Shown here: positions 11,605 to 20,415 of the stretch, in pieces | How the letters are laid out: the number at the start of each line of letters is the position of its first letter | Position numbering within the stretch: the stretch's first letter is position 1 | DNA from: Amaricoccus sp. | GTDB taxonomy: Bacteria; Pseudomonadota; Alphaproteobacteria; Rhodobacterales; Rhodobacteraceae | Reading direction: 5' to 3' | Assembly (NCBI RefSeq): GCF_017993425.1 | Contig: NZ_JAGOMQ010000014.1 | Span: forward strand, 30,974-94,973 | DNA length: 64,000 nucleotides | The notes under the pieces: model-generated | Told to the model about the DNA's origin: nothing | Database searches by the model: none | Seen by the model: the letters and a program-made list of their open reading frames with translations, nothing else | Program-made: the position numbers and the translations under genes

Positions 11605-12450
11605 TCAGGGCGCGCGGCCCCAGAGGAACAGGCCGGCGCGGTCGGCGGCGGCGATCGTCTCCTCGCGGCCGAGGACGAGGACGCCGCCCGCCTGCACGAC
11701 GACGCCGGCGAGGCCGGCGGCGGCGGCGGCGGCGATGGTGTCGGGGCCGATCGCCGGCAGGTCCATCCGCCAGTCCTGCCCGGGCTTCGGGGCCTTGAGG
11801 AGCACGCCGCGGGCCCCCTTGGGGTCGTGGCGGAACGGGCCGGCGGTGCGGGCGACGAAGGCGAGGAGCGCGTCGGTGCCCTGCACCGATTCGACCCCGA
11901 GGCAGACGCCCTGCGCCACGACGGCCGCCTGCCCGACATCCGCCGCGCCGATGGCCGCGACGATGGCGGCGGCGCGGGCGGCGTCGGCGCGGTCGTCCTC
12001 GCCCGGCTGGGCCCGGGTGGGCGCGCCCGGCAGGGCGACGAGCCCGTCGACGATCGCCTGGGCGGGAACGAGCAGGAAGCCCTCGCCCTCGATCGCCTCG
12101 GCGACGGCGCGCAGCGTCCGGTCGTCGCCGCCCCGCACCGCGGCCAGCACCTTGGGCGCGAGGCGCAGCATGGTCAGGTCGAAGCGCAGCGGGTTGAGCG
12201 TGGGGCGGGCGATGCCGCCGGCGAAGGTCACGGCGCGGCAGCCGGCGGCGCGGAGCTCGGCGAAGAGCCGGCCGGGCTTCTCGAAGGCGGCCGTCACCAC
12301 GGGGTGGCCCGCGGTCCAGTCGAGCGGCACGCCCTCGAAGGCGACGACGCGGTAGGACCGGCCGCGGCGGGCGCAGTCCTCGGCGATCAGCCGGGGCAGA
12401 ACCCCGCGGCCCGCGACGATCGCGAGCCCGCCCTCGGCCCCGGCGCTCAG
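11605..12450 (-). CDS. lpxI: UDP-2,3-diacylglucosamine pyrophosphatase LpxI
   Basis: Hydrolyses UDP-2,3-diacylglucosamine to lipid X in lipid A synthesis. Family signatures: RLFAELRAAGCRAVTFAGGIARP, GDDRTLRAVAEAIEGEGF and FRHDPKGARGVLLKAPKPGQDWRMDLPAIGPDT. The conserved N terminus LAIVAGRGVLPRLIAEDCARRG lies upstream of the first in-frame GTG (12330), so that GTG start would truncate the protein. Extending upstream to a CTG at 12450, with GAGGGA 6 bp before it, gives 281 residues, the usual length. No in-frame ATG exists. A 5-codon ATG frame (12458-12460) ends across this CTG. Start uncertain; function confident. Confidence 0.82.
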   Translation of the reverse strand: MSAGAEGGLAIVAGRGVLPRLIAEDCARRGRSYRVVAFEGVPLDWTAGHPVVTAAFEKPGRLFAELRAAGCRAVTFAGGIARPTLNPLRFDLTMLRLAPKVLAAVRGGDDRTLRAVAEAIEGEGFLLVPAQAIVDGLVALPGAPTRAQPGEDDRADAARAAAIVAAIGAADVGQAAVVAQGVCLGVESVQGTDALLAFVARTAGPFRHDPKGARGVLLKAPKPGQDWRMDLPAIGPDTIAAAAAAGLAGVVVQAGGVLVLGREETIAAADRAGLFLWGRAP

Positions 12451-12519
12451 AGCCCGTCCCTCATGGCCGGACCGCGCGCGTCCGGCCGTCGCGGCGGCGC
12501 TCCCGGGGCACGGGGGCGC

Positions 12520-12537
12520 GCTAACACGTGTGTTAGC
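12520..12537. promoter_or_regulatory. LacI-type operator upstream of lpxI-denD
   Basis: GCTAACACGTGTGTTAGC: 8-bp inverted arms around a 2-bp centre, containing the palindromic core ACACGTGT. The identical 18-mer occurs at 55364-55381 upstream of the FGGY kinase, and a related site lies in the lacI promoter. On the minus strand it overlaps a possible -10 (TAACAC) with TTGATT 18 bp upstream. Confidence 0.68.
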
Positions 12538-12575
12538 GGGGTCAAATCCTTGAAATCAAAGAATAATCTCAGATC

Positions 12576-12602
12576 GTCAATCCTTTGGTCCCAAAGGTTG
12601 AC
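12576..12602. promoter_or_regulatory. Extended dyad after lpxA
   Basis: GTCAA-T-CCTTTGG-TC-CCAAAGG-TTGAC: arms of 12 bp with one bulged T, 51 bp past the lpxA stop. It could be a weak terminator for lpxA (no U-tract on the minus strand) or a second regulatory site for lpxI-denD. The stretch 12541-12600 is noticeably richer in A+T than its surroundings. Confidence 0.45.
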
Positions 12603-12653
12603 GCTCCTCGTCGCGGCGCGCGTCCCGTCCGGCATGGTCGCGCGCGCCCCGCG

Positions 12654-13463
12654 TCAGCCTTCGGGGATCGTGAAGGAGCGCGACGAGTCGGCGGCGATGA
12701 AATCGGCGACCTCGCGGACGAGGTCGTTGTCGGCCCGGGCGGCCGCCACCGCGGCGGCGCGCTCCTGCAGGGTTCCGCCGTCCTTCGCCTCGAAGATCTC
12801 GGCGTAGGCGGCGCGCAGGCCATGGATGGCGGCGCGCTCGGCGCCGCGGCGCTTCAGGCCGACGAGGTTGAGGCCGGCGAGGCGCCCGCGGTTGCCGATG
12901 ACCATGCCGTAGGGGATCACGTCGGCGGTGACGCCGGACATGCCGCCGATCATCGCGCCGCGGCCGATGCGGCAGAACTGGTGGACGGCCGAGAGGCCGC
13001 CGAGGATGACGTTGTCCTCGAGGATCACGTGGCCCGAGAGGGTGGCGTTGTTCACCAGGATGACGTGGTTGCCGATCTGGCAGTCGTGGCCGACATGGAT
13101 CGACATCATCAGCAGGTTGTCGTCGCCGACGCGGGTGATCCCCCCGCCGCCCTCGGTGCCGGGGTTGAGGGTCGCGTACTCGCGGATGCGGTTGCGGGCG
13201 CCGATGACGAGCTCGGTGCGCTCGCCGCGGAACTTCAGGTCCTGCGGGGCCGAGCCGATGCTGGCGAAGGGCCAGATCTCGGTGCCGTCGCCGATGGTGG
13301 TCACGCCGGAGATCACGACGTGGCTGTGCAGGCGCAGGCCCGCGCCGAGCGTCGCCTCGGGGCCGATCACGCAATAGGGACCGATGCGGCAGCCCGCGCC
13401 GATGCGCGCGCCCTCCTCGACGACCGCGGTCGGGTGGATCTCGGCGCTCGGGTCGATCGGCAT
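12654..13463 (-). CDS. lpxA: UDP-N-acetylglucosamine O-acyltransferase
   Basis: First enzyme of lipid A synthesis: transfers 3-hydroxyacyl from ACP to UDP-GlcNAc. 269 residues with the hexapeptide left-handed beta-helix (IHPTAVVEEGARIGAGCRIGPYCVIG) and the active-site segment containing the catalytic His (MMSIHVGHDCQIGNHVILVNNA). The C-terminal helices read GLKRRG and LRAAYAEIFE. The ATG lies 2 bp after the fabZ stop, so the two are coupled. Confidence 0.96.
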   Translation of the reverse strand: MPIDPSAEIHPTAVVEEGARIGAGCRIGPYCVIGPEATLGAGLRLHSHVVISGVTTIGDGTEIWPFASIGSAPQDLKFRGERTELVIGARNRIREYATLNPGTEGGGGITRVGDDNLLMMSIHVGHDCQIGNHVILVNNATLSGHVILEDNVILGGLSAVHQFCRIGRGAMIGGMSGVTADVIPYGMVIGNRGRLAGLNLVGLKRRGAERAAIHGLRAAYAEIFEAKDGGTLQERAAAVAAARADNDLVREVADFIAADSSRSFTIPEG

Positions 13464-13465
13464 GG

Positions 13466-13951
13466 TCAGTCCTTGAGCCTCTTGTCGTCGGGCGGGATGA
13501 TCATCGCGGTGAACTCGGCCTCGGCGACGAGGGCCTCGTCGACCCGCGCCTCGCCGGTGAACTTCCACACCTTGCCGCGGCCGCGCAGGATGGCGATGTG
13601 CAGCTCCAGCCGGTCGCCGGGGGTGACGGTCTGGCGGAACTTCGCGCCCTCGATCGACATGAAGTAGACGAGCGCGTCGCTGCCGACGAGGTCGAGCGTC
13701 TCGACGACGAGGACCGCGGCGGTCTGCGCCATCGCCTCGACGATCATCACGCCGGGCATGACGGGGCGCACCGGGAAGTGGCCCTCGAAATGCGGCTCGT
13801 TGACGGTGACCATCTTCAGCCCGACCGCGGACTTGCCCTTGTCGATGTTCACGACGCGGTCGATCAGCAGGAAAGGATAGCGGTGCGGGATCATCCGCTT
13901 GATGGCGAGGATGTCGGCCTGGCCGAGCGCGGCGTCGATGGACAGGCTCAT
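13466..13951 (-). CDS. fabZ: 3-hydroxyacyl-ACP dehydratase FabZ
   Basis: Dehydrates beta-hydroxyacyl-ACP in fatty acid elongation. 161 residues with [13 protein letters not shown], the catalytic His in [17 protein letters not shown] and the catalytic Glu in [11 protein letters not shown]. It lies between skp and lpxA as in most alphaproteobacteria, balancing phospholipid against lipid A by sharing 3-hydroxyacyl-ACP. Confidence 0.96.
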   Translation of the reverse strand: MSLSIDAALGQADILAIKRMIPHRYPFLLIDRVVNIDKGKSAVGLKMVTVNEPHFEGHFPVRPVMPGVMIVEAMAQTAAVLVVETLDLVGSDALVYFMSIEGAKFRQTVTPGDRLELHIAILRGRGKVWKFTGEARVDEALVAEAEFTAMIIPPDDKRLKD

Positions 13952-13964
13952 GCCCTTTCCCCCT

Positions 13965-14645
13965 TCATTCCGACCGCGCCGGCGGCGTCCCCGCCGGCGC
14001 CGGCTCGGCCTGCGGCGCAGGCTGCTGCGGCGACGGCGCGGGCTGCTGCGGCGGCAGCCGGTCCATTTCGGCGATCACCTCGTCGGTGACGTTGATCGAC
14101 GGATCGGCGAGGAGCACGCTCGACTCGTCGAAGATCGCGAGGCCCCCCCGCCGCTCCATCAGCCCGACCAGCACCGGGCCGACGCCAGCGTAGAACTGGC
14201 GGCGCTTCTGGTCAAACTCCGTGGCCAGGGCGTTGGCGCGCTCGTCCTGCTGGCGGCGCGCCTCGACGACGCGGGCGTCGAAGTCGTCGGCGAGCTTGCG
14301 GAAGTCCGGCGGGCTCATCTCGCGGCGCTTGTCGTTCAGGCCGCGCTCCTCCTCCTCGAAGGCCGCCTCGATGCGCCGCGCCTCGGCGCGCAGCGCGTCG
14401 CGGGCCGCCTCCTCCTCGGCGAGGAGCGCCTGCCCGCGCTTCGAGCCGGTCAGGATGCGGTCCTGGTTGATGTAGAGGAAGGTCGGGCCGCCGGATGGCC
14501 CCGCCGGCCGCGACTGCGCGGGCAGCAGCGGGATCGGCGCGGGGCCGGGCGCTGGCGCCGTCCCCGCCTCCTGCGCGCCCGCCGCGCCGGCCGCCGCGGC
14601 GAGGGCGACGATGGAGGCCGCGACGGCGCGCCGGGTCCGCGCCAT
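13965..14645 (-). CDS. skp: OmpH/Skp-family periplasmic chaperone
   Basis: 226 residues. Signal peptide [25 protein letters not shown]. The OmpH core carries [20 protein letters not shown] and a long charged coiled coil (about 95-170: [20 protein letters not shown] and [20 protein letters not shown]). The C-terminal [23 protein letters not shown] is typical. A Pro/Gln/Ala-rich tail is added. It starts 4 bp after the bamA stop and supports outer-membrane protein delivery to BamA. Confidence 0.9.
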   Translation of the reverse strand: MARTRRAVAASIVALAAAAGAAGAQEAGTAPAPGPAPIPLLPAQSRPAGPSGGPTFLYINQDRILTGSKRGQALLAEEEAARDALRAEARRIEAAFEEEERGLNDKRREMSPPDFRKLADDFDARVVEARRQQDERANALATEFDQKRRQFYAGVGPVLVGLMERRGGLAIFDESSVLLADPSINVTDEVIAEMDRLPPQQPAPSPQQPAPQAEPAPAGTPPARSE

Positions 14646-14649
14646 CGCC

Positions 14650-17010
14650 TCAGAAGCGCGTGGCGACGGTGAACCGGAAGCTCTCGGTCTCGTCATAGCT
14701 CTTGTCGCGCAGCGGTTGCGAGACGTCGAAGCGGAGCGGCGCGAACGGCGTCTCGACGAAGACGCTGACGCCGGCGGTGGCGCGCAGGTAGAAGTCGCTG
14801 TCGACATGGCCCATGGAGCCCGCGTCCTCGTCGAGGCCCCAGAGCGAGCCGACGTCGGAGAAGAGGCCGCCGTAGATGCCGTACTGCGAGAGCGGCCCGA
14901 GCGGGAAGCTGGCGTCGAGCCGCAGCACCGAGAGATAGTTGCCGCCGAGCGGATCGTCGACCTCGCGGGTCTCCTGCGGCGAGGTGCAGTCCGGGTGCCG
15001 GTTGAAGCCGCAGACGTCGCGCGGGCCGACGCCGTTCCGGGCGAAGCCGCGGAAGCTGTCGCCGCCGGTGATGAACCGCTCGGTCACCCGCGAGCCGTCC
15101 TGCGCGAAGAGCGCGCCCGCCTCGAGCGTGGCCGAGAGCACGAGGTCCTCGTCGAAGAAGCTCGTATAGGCGCGCGCCGTGCCGCTGGTCTTGGAATAGG
15201 TCGCGTCGCCGCCGAGCCCGGCGAATTCCTGGTTCACGGTCAGGATGAAGCCCGCGGTCGGATCGATCGGCGAGTTGCGCCGGTCGTAGGTGTAGGTGAG
15301 CCCGACGCCGGAGGCGATCTGCTTGCCCTCTTCCTCCTGGATGATCCGCGACGTGTCGTTCTTCACGTCGAAGATGTCGTTCTGCTGGATGAAGTAGCGC
15401 AGCTGCAGCCGGCCGTTCTCGCTGAGCGGGAAGCCGACGCGCGGCACGAAGCCGATGTCGCGGGTCTTGTAGGCGGTCTCGTTGTAGTTGCGGTCGCGGT
15501 AGAAGACGTTGAACCCGCCGAGGAGGTCGCGGTCGAAGAGCGCCGGCTCGACGAAGGTCAGGTCGACGTTGGTGAACTGCGAGCTGGCGGTGACCGCCGC
15601 CGACACGGTCTGGCCGCGCCCGAGGAAGTTGCTCTCGGTGATCGAGATCTGCGCCGCGACGCCCTCCGAGGACGAGAACGACCCGCCGAGGTTGAGGCTG
15701 CCGGTCGGCTGCTCCTCGACCTCGACCGAGACGAGCGCGCGGCTGGGCGAGGTGCCCTCGTGGACGCCGACGGTGACGGTCTTGAAGAACTGCAGCGCCT
15801 TGATGCGGTTCTCGGCGTCGCGGATCTTGCGGGCGTTGAAGGCGTCGCCCTCGACGACGTCGAACTGCCGCCGGATCACCCGGTCGAGCGTGCGGGTGTT
15901 GCCGGTGATGTCGATGCGCTCGATGAAGACGCGCTGGCCCTCGACCAGCTCGAACGCGATGTCGACCGTGCGGTCGCCCTCGTTGCGGGTGACCCGCGGG
16001 CGGACGTCGAGGAAGGCGTAGCCCGCCTGCCCGGCCTGGAAGGCCATGCGCTCGACGACGCGGTCGACGAGCTTGGCGTTGTAGGTCCCGCCACCCAGCA
16101 GCGGCGCCAGCAGCGGCTCGAAGGCCGCCGGGTCGAGCCCCGGCACCGAGGAGGCGACGCTCATCTCGCCGAAGTCGTAGCGCGGGCCCTCGGAGACCAC
16201 GAAGGTGACGAAGAAGCCGTTCCGCTCCGGCAGCAGCTCGGCGGTGGCCGAGCGGACGGTGAAGTCGATGAAGCCGCGCTCGAGGTAGAACTGGCGCAGC
16301 TGCTCGCGGTCGACCTCGAGCTTGTCCTGGTCGTACTGGCCGGAGCCGAAGACCGAGCTGAGGATGTTGGCCTGGCTGGTGCTGACCACGCGGCGCAGGC
16401 GGTTGTCGGAGAACACCTCGTTGCCGATGAAGTTCACCCGCTGCACCCGGGTCGGGCGGCCCTCGACGACCTGGAAGACCAGGTTCACCCGGTTCTCCGG
16501 CAGGCGGATGATCACCGGCGTCACCTCGGCGCCGTAGCGGCCGGCGGCGCGGTAGGCGTCGATGATGCGCTGGGCGTCGGCCTCGGCGGCGGCGGCGGAG
16601 AAGGCCCGGCGCGAGCGCAGCTCGATCACCTCGGCGAGCTTCTCGTCCTCGAGCGAGCGGTTGCCCTCGAAGGCGATCTGGTTGATCGACGGGTTCTCGA
16701 CCACGGTGATGACGAGGCGGCCCGCCTCCGGCATCACGGTGACGTCCTCGAAGAGGCCGGTGTCGAAGAGCCGGCGCACCGCGAGGTTCATGTCCTCGGG
16801 GGTGACCGCCTGGCCGGGCTGGATGCCGGCGAAGACCCGGATGGTGTCGGCCTCGATGCGCTGGTTGCCGGCGACGTCGACGCGGCTGAAGGTTGCGACG
16901 CCCTGCGCGGACGCGGGCGGCGGCAGGACCAGAAGGATCATCAGCGCCAGCAGCGCCGCCGCGCGGATCGCCGCATGGCCGACACGTCGCACGCCCCCGT
17001 GCTGCCCCAT
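14650..17010 (-). CDS. bamA: Outer membrane protein assembly factor BamA
   Basis: 786 residues: signal peptide (…MILLVLPPPASAQG), five POTRA domains (about 45-410; IFAGIQPGQAV-like repeats, VQRVNFIGNEVFSD, IERIDITGNTRTLDRVIRR) and a 16-strand barrel. The lid-loop motif is SFRGF in ITGGDSFRGFARNGVGPRD, and the last residue is Phe, as expected for barrel insertion. The ATG at 17010 is 47 bp from the rseP stop. It lies in the standard rseP-bamA-skp order. Confidence 0.95.
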   Translation of the reverse strand: MGQHGGVRRVGHAAIRAAALLALMILLVLPPPASAQGVATFSRVDVAGNQRIEADTIRVFAGIQPGQAVTPEDMNLAVRRLFDTGLFEDVTVMPEAGRLVITVVENPSINQIAFEGNRSLEDEKLAEVIELRSRRAFSAAAAEADAQRIIDAYRAAGRYGAEVTPVIIRLPENRVNLVFQVVEGRPTRVQRVNFIGNEVFSDNRLRRVVSTSQANILSSVFGSGQYDQDKLEVDREQLRQFYLERGFIDFTVRSATAELLPERNGFFVTFVVSEGPRYDFGEMSVASSVPGLDPAAFEPLLAPLLGGGTYNAKLVDRVVERMAFQAGQAGYAFLDVRPRVTRNEGDRTVDIAFELVEGQRVFIERIDITGNTRTLDRVIRRQFDVVEGDAFNARKIRDAENRIKALQFFKTVTVGVHEGTSPSRALVSVEVEEQPTGSLNLGGSFSSSEGVAAQISITESNFLGRGQTVSAAVTASSQFTNVDLTFVEPALFDRDLLGGFNVFYRDRNYNETAYKTRDIGFVPRVGFPLSENGRLQLRYFIQQNDIFDVKNDTSRIIQEEEGKQIASGVGLTYTYDRRNSPIDPTAGFILTVNQEFAGLGGDATYSKTSGTARAYTSFFDEDLVLSATLEAGALFAQDGSRVTERFITGGDSFRGFARNGVGPRDVCGFNRHPDCTSPQETREVDDPLGGNYLSVLRLDASFPLGPLSQYGIYGGLFSDVGSLWGLDEDAGSMGHVDSDFYLRATAGVSVFVETPFAPLRFDVSQPLRDKSYDETESFRFTVATRF

Positions 17011-17057
17011 CGCCTGTCGCCCTTCTGCCCCGGCGGGCGGTTCGACCGCCCTGCTCT

Positions 17058-18401
17058 TCAACTCACCATTCGCATGATGTCGTTGTAGGTAGCGAATACC
17101 ATTAGTAGCAGGATCAAGCCAAGACCAATCGACATGGCCACCTGCATCGCCCGCTCGCTGGGCGGACGGCCGCGGACGGCCTCGATCAGGAAGGCCACGA
17201 AGTGGCCGCCGTCGAGCACCGGGATCGGGAAGAGGTTGAGGAGCCCGATCGCCGTCGAGATCACTCCGATCAGCGCGATGAAGCTGACGAGGCCCTGGCT
17301 CGCGGTCTCGCCGGAGATCTGGGCGATGCCGAGCGGGCCCTGCAGGTTCTCGGCGCCCAGCGTGCCGGCGATGATGTGGGCGAGGCCGTTCAGCGACTGC
17401 GAGATGACGGCCCCCACCCGCTCGACGCCGAGCCAGGCCGCCGTCCAGGGCGCCGGGGTCTCGGTCATCGGCAGGTAGAGCGAGGCGCCGGCGACGCCGA
17501 TCATCACCCGCCGCTCGAAGCCGCCCTGGCCGTCGTCGGCGTCGCGCTCCGTCGGCGTGATGGTCATCGGGATCGTCGCGCCGTCGCGCCAGACCTCCAG
17601 CGCGACCGTCGCGCCGCCCGAGGCGAGCACCGCCTGGCGCAGCTCCTCGAACGCCGCCAAGGGCTTGCCGTCGATGCTTAGCACGACGTCTCCGGGCCGG
17701 AGCCCCGCACGGCTCGCCGGCGACAGCGGCTCGATCCCGGTGACGAGGGGCGGCATGGCGTAGGGCGCCTCGACGTCCAGGCGCTCGCCGGCGCGCTCGA
17801 TGGTGAAGGTCATCGGGCCGGGCGCCGGCATCTCGTCGGCGATGACGTAGATGTCGCGGATCTCCGAGACGGGCTTGCCGTTGACCGCGACGACGACGTC
17901 GCCGGCGCGCAGCGGCTGCTCGACATGCGGCAGCGGGTCGATCTCGCCGAGGATCGGACGCCCGGTCGGCACGCCCTGGGTCAGCGCGAGGCCGGCGAAG
18001 ACGGCGACGGAGAGGACGAAGTTGGCGAAGGGTCCGGCGAGCACGGTCAGCATCCGCCGGCCGACGCTCGCGCCGTGGAAGGTCTGCGCCCGCTCGGCCG
18101 CGGACATGCCGCGCAAAGCCGCCGGATCGGCGCGGCTCGACCCGTCGCTGTCGCCGTGGAAGCGCACGTAGCCGCCGAGCGGCAGCGCCGCCACCTGCCA
18201 GACGGTGCCGCGCCGGTCGCGCCGCGCCCAGAGCACCGGGCCGAAGCCGATCGAGAACACGTCCGAGCGGATGCCGCACCAGCGCGCCACGATGTAGTGG
18301 CCGTATTCGTGGACGAAGACGACGATGCCGAGGACGACGACGAAGGGCAGGACGCTGGCGAGGAAGCCGCCGAAGAACGGAATGCCTGCGATCAGCTCCA
18401 T
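17058..18401 (-). CDS. rseP: Site-2 protease RseP
   Basis: Intramembrane zinc metalloprotease that cleaves membrane anti-sigma factors and remnant signal peptides. 447 residues, with the zinc motif HEYGH in the first transmembrane helix, two PDZ domains (about 125-290; LRAGDVVVAVNGKPV and LRPGDVVLSIDGKPL) and the third zinc ligand in NLFPIPVLDGGHF. Its start overlaps the dxr stop by 10 bp. It could process the anti-sigma factor at 7017, though that link is inference. Confidence 0.95.
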   Translation of the reverse strand: MELIAGIPFFGGFLASVLPFVVVLGIVVFVHEYGHYIVARWCGIRSDVFSIGFGPVLWARRDRRGTVWQVAALPLGGYVRFHGDSDGSSRADPAALRGMSAAERAQTFHGASVGRRMLTVLAGPFANFVLSVAVFAGLALTQGVPTGRPILGEIDPLPHVEQPLRAGDVVVAVNGKPVSEIRDIYVIADEMPAPGPMTFTIERAGERLDVEAPYAMPPLVTGIEPLSPASRAGLRPGDVVLSIDGKPLAAFEELRQAVLASGGATVALEVWRDGATIPMTITPTERDADDGQGGFERRVMIGVAGASLYLPMTETPAPWTAAWLGVERVGAVISQSLNGLAHIIAGTLGAENLQGPLGIAQISGETASQGLVSFIALIGVISTAIGLLNLFPIPVLDGGHFVAFLIEAVRGRPPSERAMQVAMSIGLGLILLLMVFATYNDIMRMVS

Positions 18402-19603
18402 GCGCCCATCCTCGCCCCGGTTGCGATCAGCGCACGAGCCTCGCGCCGCGCCGCGGCGTCGAGCGCCGTCACCTCGTCGAGCCCGTAGCCTTCGCCCACG
18501 CGGGCGGCCTCGGACCCCAGCCGGTCCATCACATGTTCGACCACCCCGGCCATGTCAAGAAAGCCGATCCGACCTTGGATAAAGCCGTCGAGAGCCGCCT
18601 CCTTGGCCGCGTTCAGCGCCGCGCCGGCGAGGCCGCCGAGCGCCAGCGCCTCGCGGGCGAGGCGCAGGGCGGGGAAGCGCACCGGATCGGCCGGGGCGAA
18701 GTCGAGCCGGCCGATGGCGGCGAGGTCGAGCCGGCGGACCGGCAGCGGCGCGCGCGCCGGCCAGTTGAGCGCGAAGCCGATCGCGCCCTTCATGTCGGAG
18801 GGGCCGAGCTGCGCCATCACCGCGCCGTCGGCGAAGCCGACCATGGAATGCACGACCGACTGCGGATGGACGACGACCTCCACCTCGTCCGGGCCGACGG
18901 CGAAAAGATGCGTCGTCTCGATGACTTCCAGCGCCTTATTGAACATCGTCGCGCTGTCGATCGAGATGCGCTGGCCCATGCTCCAGTTCGGGTGCGCCAT
19001 CGCCTCGGCGAGGGTGGCCCGCGCCATGCGCTCGATCGGCCAGTCGCGGAACGGGCCGCCGGAGGCGGTCAGCACCACGCGCTCGAGCTCGGAGGCGCGC
19101 TCGCCGCGCAGGCACTGGAAGATGGCGCTGTGCTCGCTGTCGACCGGGATCAGCGTCGCGCCCCCCGCGGCGCAGGCGCGCTTCAGGAGGTCGCCGGCGC
19201 AGACGAGGCTCTCCTTGTTGGCGAGCGCCAGCACGCCCCCCCGCCGCGCGGCGGCAAGGCCGGGCGCGAGCCCGGCGGCGCCGACGATCGCCGACATGGT
19301 CCAGTCGGCGGGCTCGGCGGCGGCGGCGGCCAGCGCCTCGGGACCCGCGGCCGCGGCGACGCCGGAGCCGGCGAGCGCGGCCTTCAGCTCGGCGTAGCGC
19401 GCGGGCTCGGCGGTGACGGCGAGCCGGGCGCGCAGCCGGCGGGCGATCCCGGCGAGGCCCGCGACGTCCGAGGCGCCGGTGACGGCGACCACGTCGTAGG
19501 CCTCCGCCCCGCCCTGCGCCTCGAGGAGCGCGACGGTGTTGCGGCCGATCGAGCCGGTGGCCCCGAGGACGGAGACCCGCCGCCGCGTCGCCGGCGACGT
19601 CAT
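18392..19603 (-). CDS. dxr: 1-deoxy-D-xylulose 5-phosphate reductoisomerase
   Basis: Second step of the MEP isoprenoid pathway (NADPH, divalent metal). 403 residues: GATGSIGRNTVALLE (NADPH binding), ALANKESLVCAG, the metal site VDSEHSAIFQCL, TASGGPFRDWP and HPNWSMGQRISIDSATMFNKALE. The ATG overlaps the cdsA stop by 4 bp. Confidence 0.96.
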   Translation of the reverse strand: MTSPATRRRVSVLGATGSIGRNTVALLEAQGGAEAYDVVAVTGASDVAGLAGIARRLRARLAVTAEPARYAELKAALAGSGVAAAAGPEALAAAAAEPADWTMSAIVGAAGLAPGLAAARRGGVLALANKESLVCAGDLLKRACAAGGATLIPVDSEHSAIFQCLRGERASELERVVLTASGGPFRDWPIERMARATLAEAMAHPNWSMGQRISIDSATMFNKALEVIETTHLFAVGPDEVEVVVHPQSVVHSMVGFADGAVMAQLGPSDMKGAIGFALNWPARAPLPVRRLDLAAIGRLDFAPADPVRFPALRLAREALALGGLAGAALNAAKEAALDGFIQGRIGFLDMAGVVEHVMDRLGSEAARVGEGYGLDEVTALDAAARREARALIATGARMGAWS

Positions 19604-20415
19604 GGCCCGACCGCCCCGCCGAACAGCCGCCACAGCGCCACGAACCAGAGCGCGCCCATGATCGCGTCGAGCCGGTCCATCACCCCGCCATGCCCGGGGA
19701 TCAGCCGGCTCGAATCCTTGACGCCGAAGCGCCGCTTCAGCGCGCTCTCCAGCAGGTCGCCCGCCTGGCTCGCCACCGCCGTCGCCGCGCTGACGAGGCC
19801 GAGCCGCGCCGGCGCCCAGCCATGCGCCATCGCCACGGCGACCCCGACCAGCACCGCCGCCGCGAGCCCGCCGACCGCCCCCGACCAGGTCTTGCCCGGA
19901 CTGACCGCCGGCCAGAGCTTCGGCCCGCCCACGGCGCGGCCGACGAAATAGGCCCCCACGTCCGCCGCGACCACCACCAGCGCCAGCCAGATCGCCAAGG
20001 CCCGCCCGATCCCCGGCGTCCCGCGCAGCACGACGGCGAAGCACATGGCGAGCGCGACATAGATCAGCCCCGCGGCGAGCCACCCGCGCACGCCCTTCGG
20101 CGCCATCAGCGCGACCACGAAAAGCCCGATGGCGACGACCGCCGCCCCCTCGGCGAGGCCGCGAAGGTCGGTCGCGACGACCGCGCCCGCGGCGGCGACC
20201 GCGGCGACGAACATCGGCGCGGCGTCGATGCCGCCGTCGCCGGTGACGACGCGATGGAGCTCCCACAGCATCAGCGCCGCGGCGAGCGCCACCGGCCCGG
20301 TGAGCCACAGGCCCCCCAGCCAGATCGCCGCCAGTCCCGCCGCCGCCAGCGCGACGCCCGAGGCGACGCGCACCCCGAGGTCGCCGAAACGCGCCGCCCT
20401 CGGGGCCTCGCTCAT
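19600..20415 (-). CDS. cdsA: Phosphatidate cytidylyltransferase
   Basis: Makes CDP-diacylglycerol at the inner membrane. 271 residues, about eight predicted transmembrane segments, and the CDP-DAG synthase signature SALKRRFGVKDSSRLIPGHG followed by GVMDRLD. It overlaps uppS by 4 bp (ATGA) and dxr by 4 bp, within a tightly coupled run. Confidence 0.95.
   Translation of the reverse strand: MSEAPRAARFGDLGVRVASGVALAAAGLAAIWLGGLWLTGPVALAAALMLWELHRVVTGDGGIDAAPMFVAAVAAAGAVVATDLRGLAEGAAVVAIGLFVVALMAPKGVRGWLAAGLIYVALAMCFAVVLRGTPGIGRALAIWLALVVVAADVGAYFVGRAVGGPKLWPAVSPGKTWSGAVGGLAAAVLVGVAVAMAHGWAPARLGLVSAATAVASQAGDLLESALKRRFGVKDSSRLIPGHGGVMDRLDAIMGALWFVALWRLFGGAVGP

Noticed and set aside
12447..12635. 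62-residue minus-strand gene between lpxA and lpxI
   Set aside because: No family resemblance, runs through the operator and dyad, and its only useful part is the 5-codon frame discussed with lpxI.
14650..18279. 1209-residue fusion of RseP region and BamA
   Set aside because: The N-terminal 420 residues are an Arg-rich shadow of rseP in another frame. BamA has its own ATG and signal peptide at 17010.
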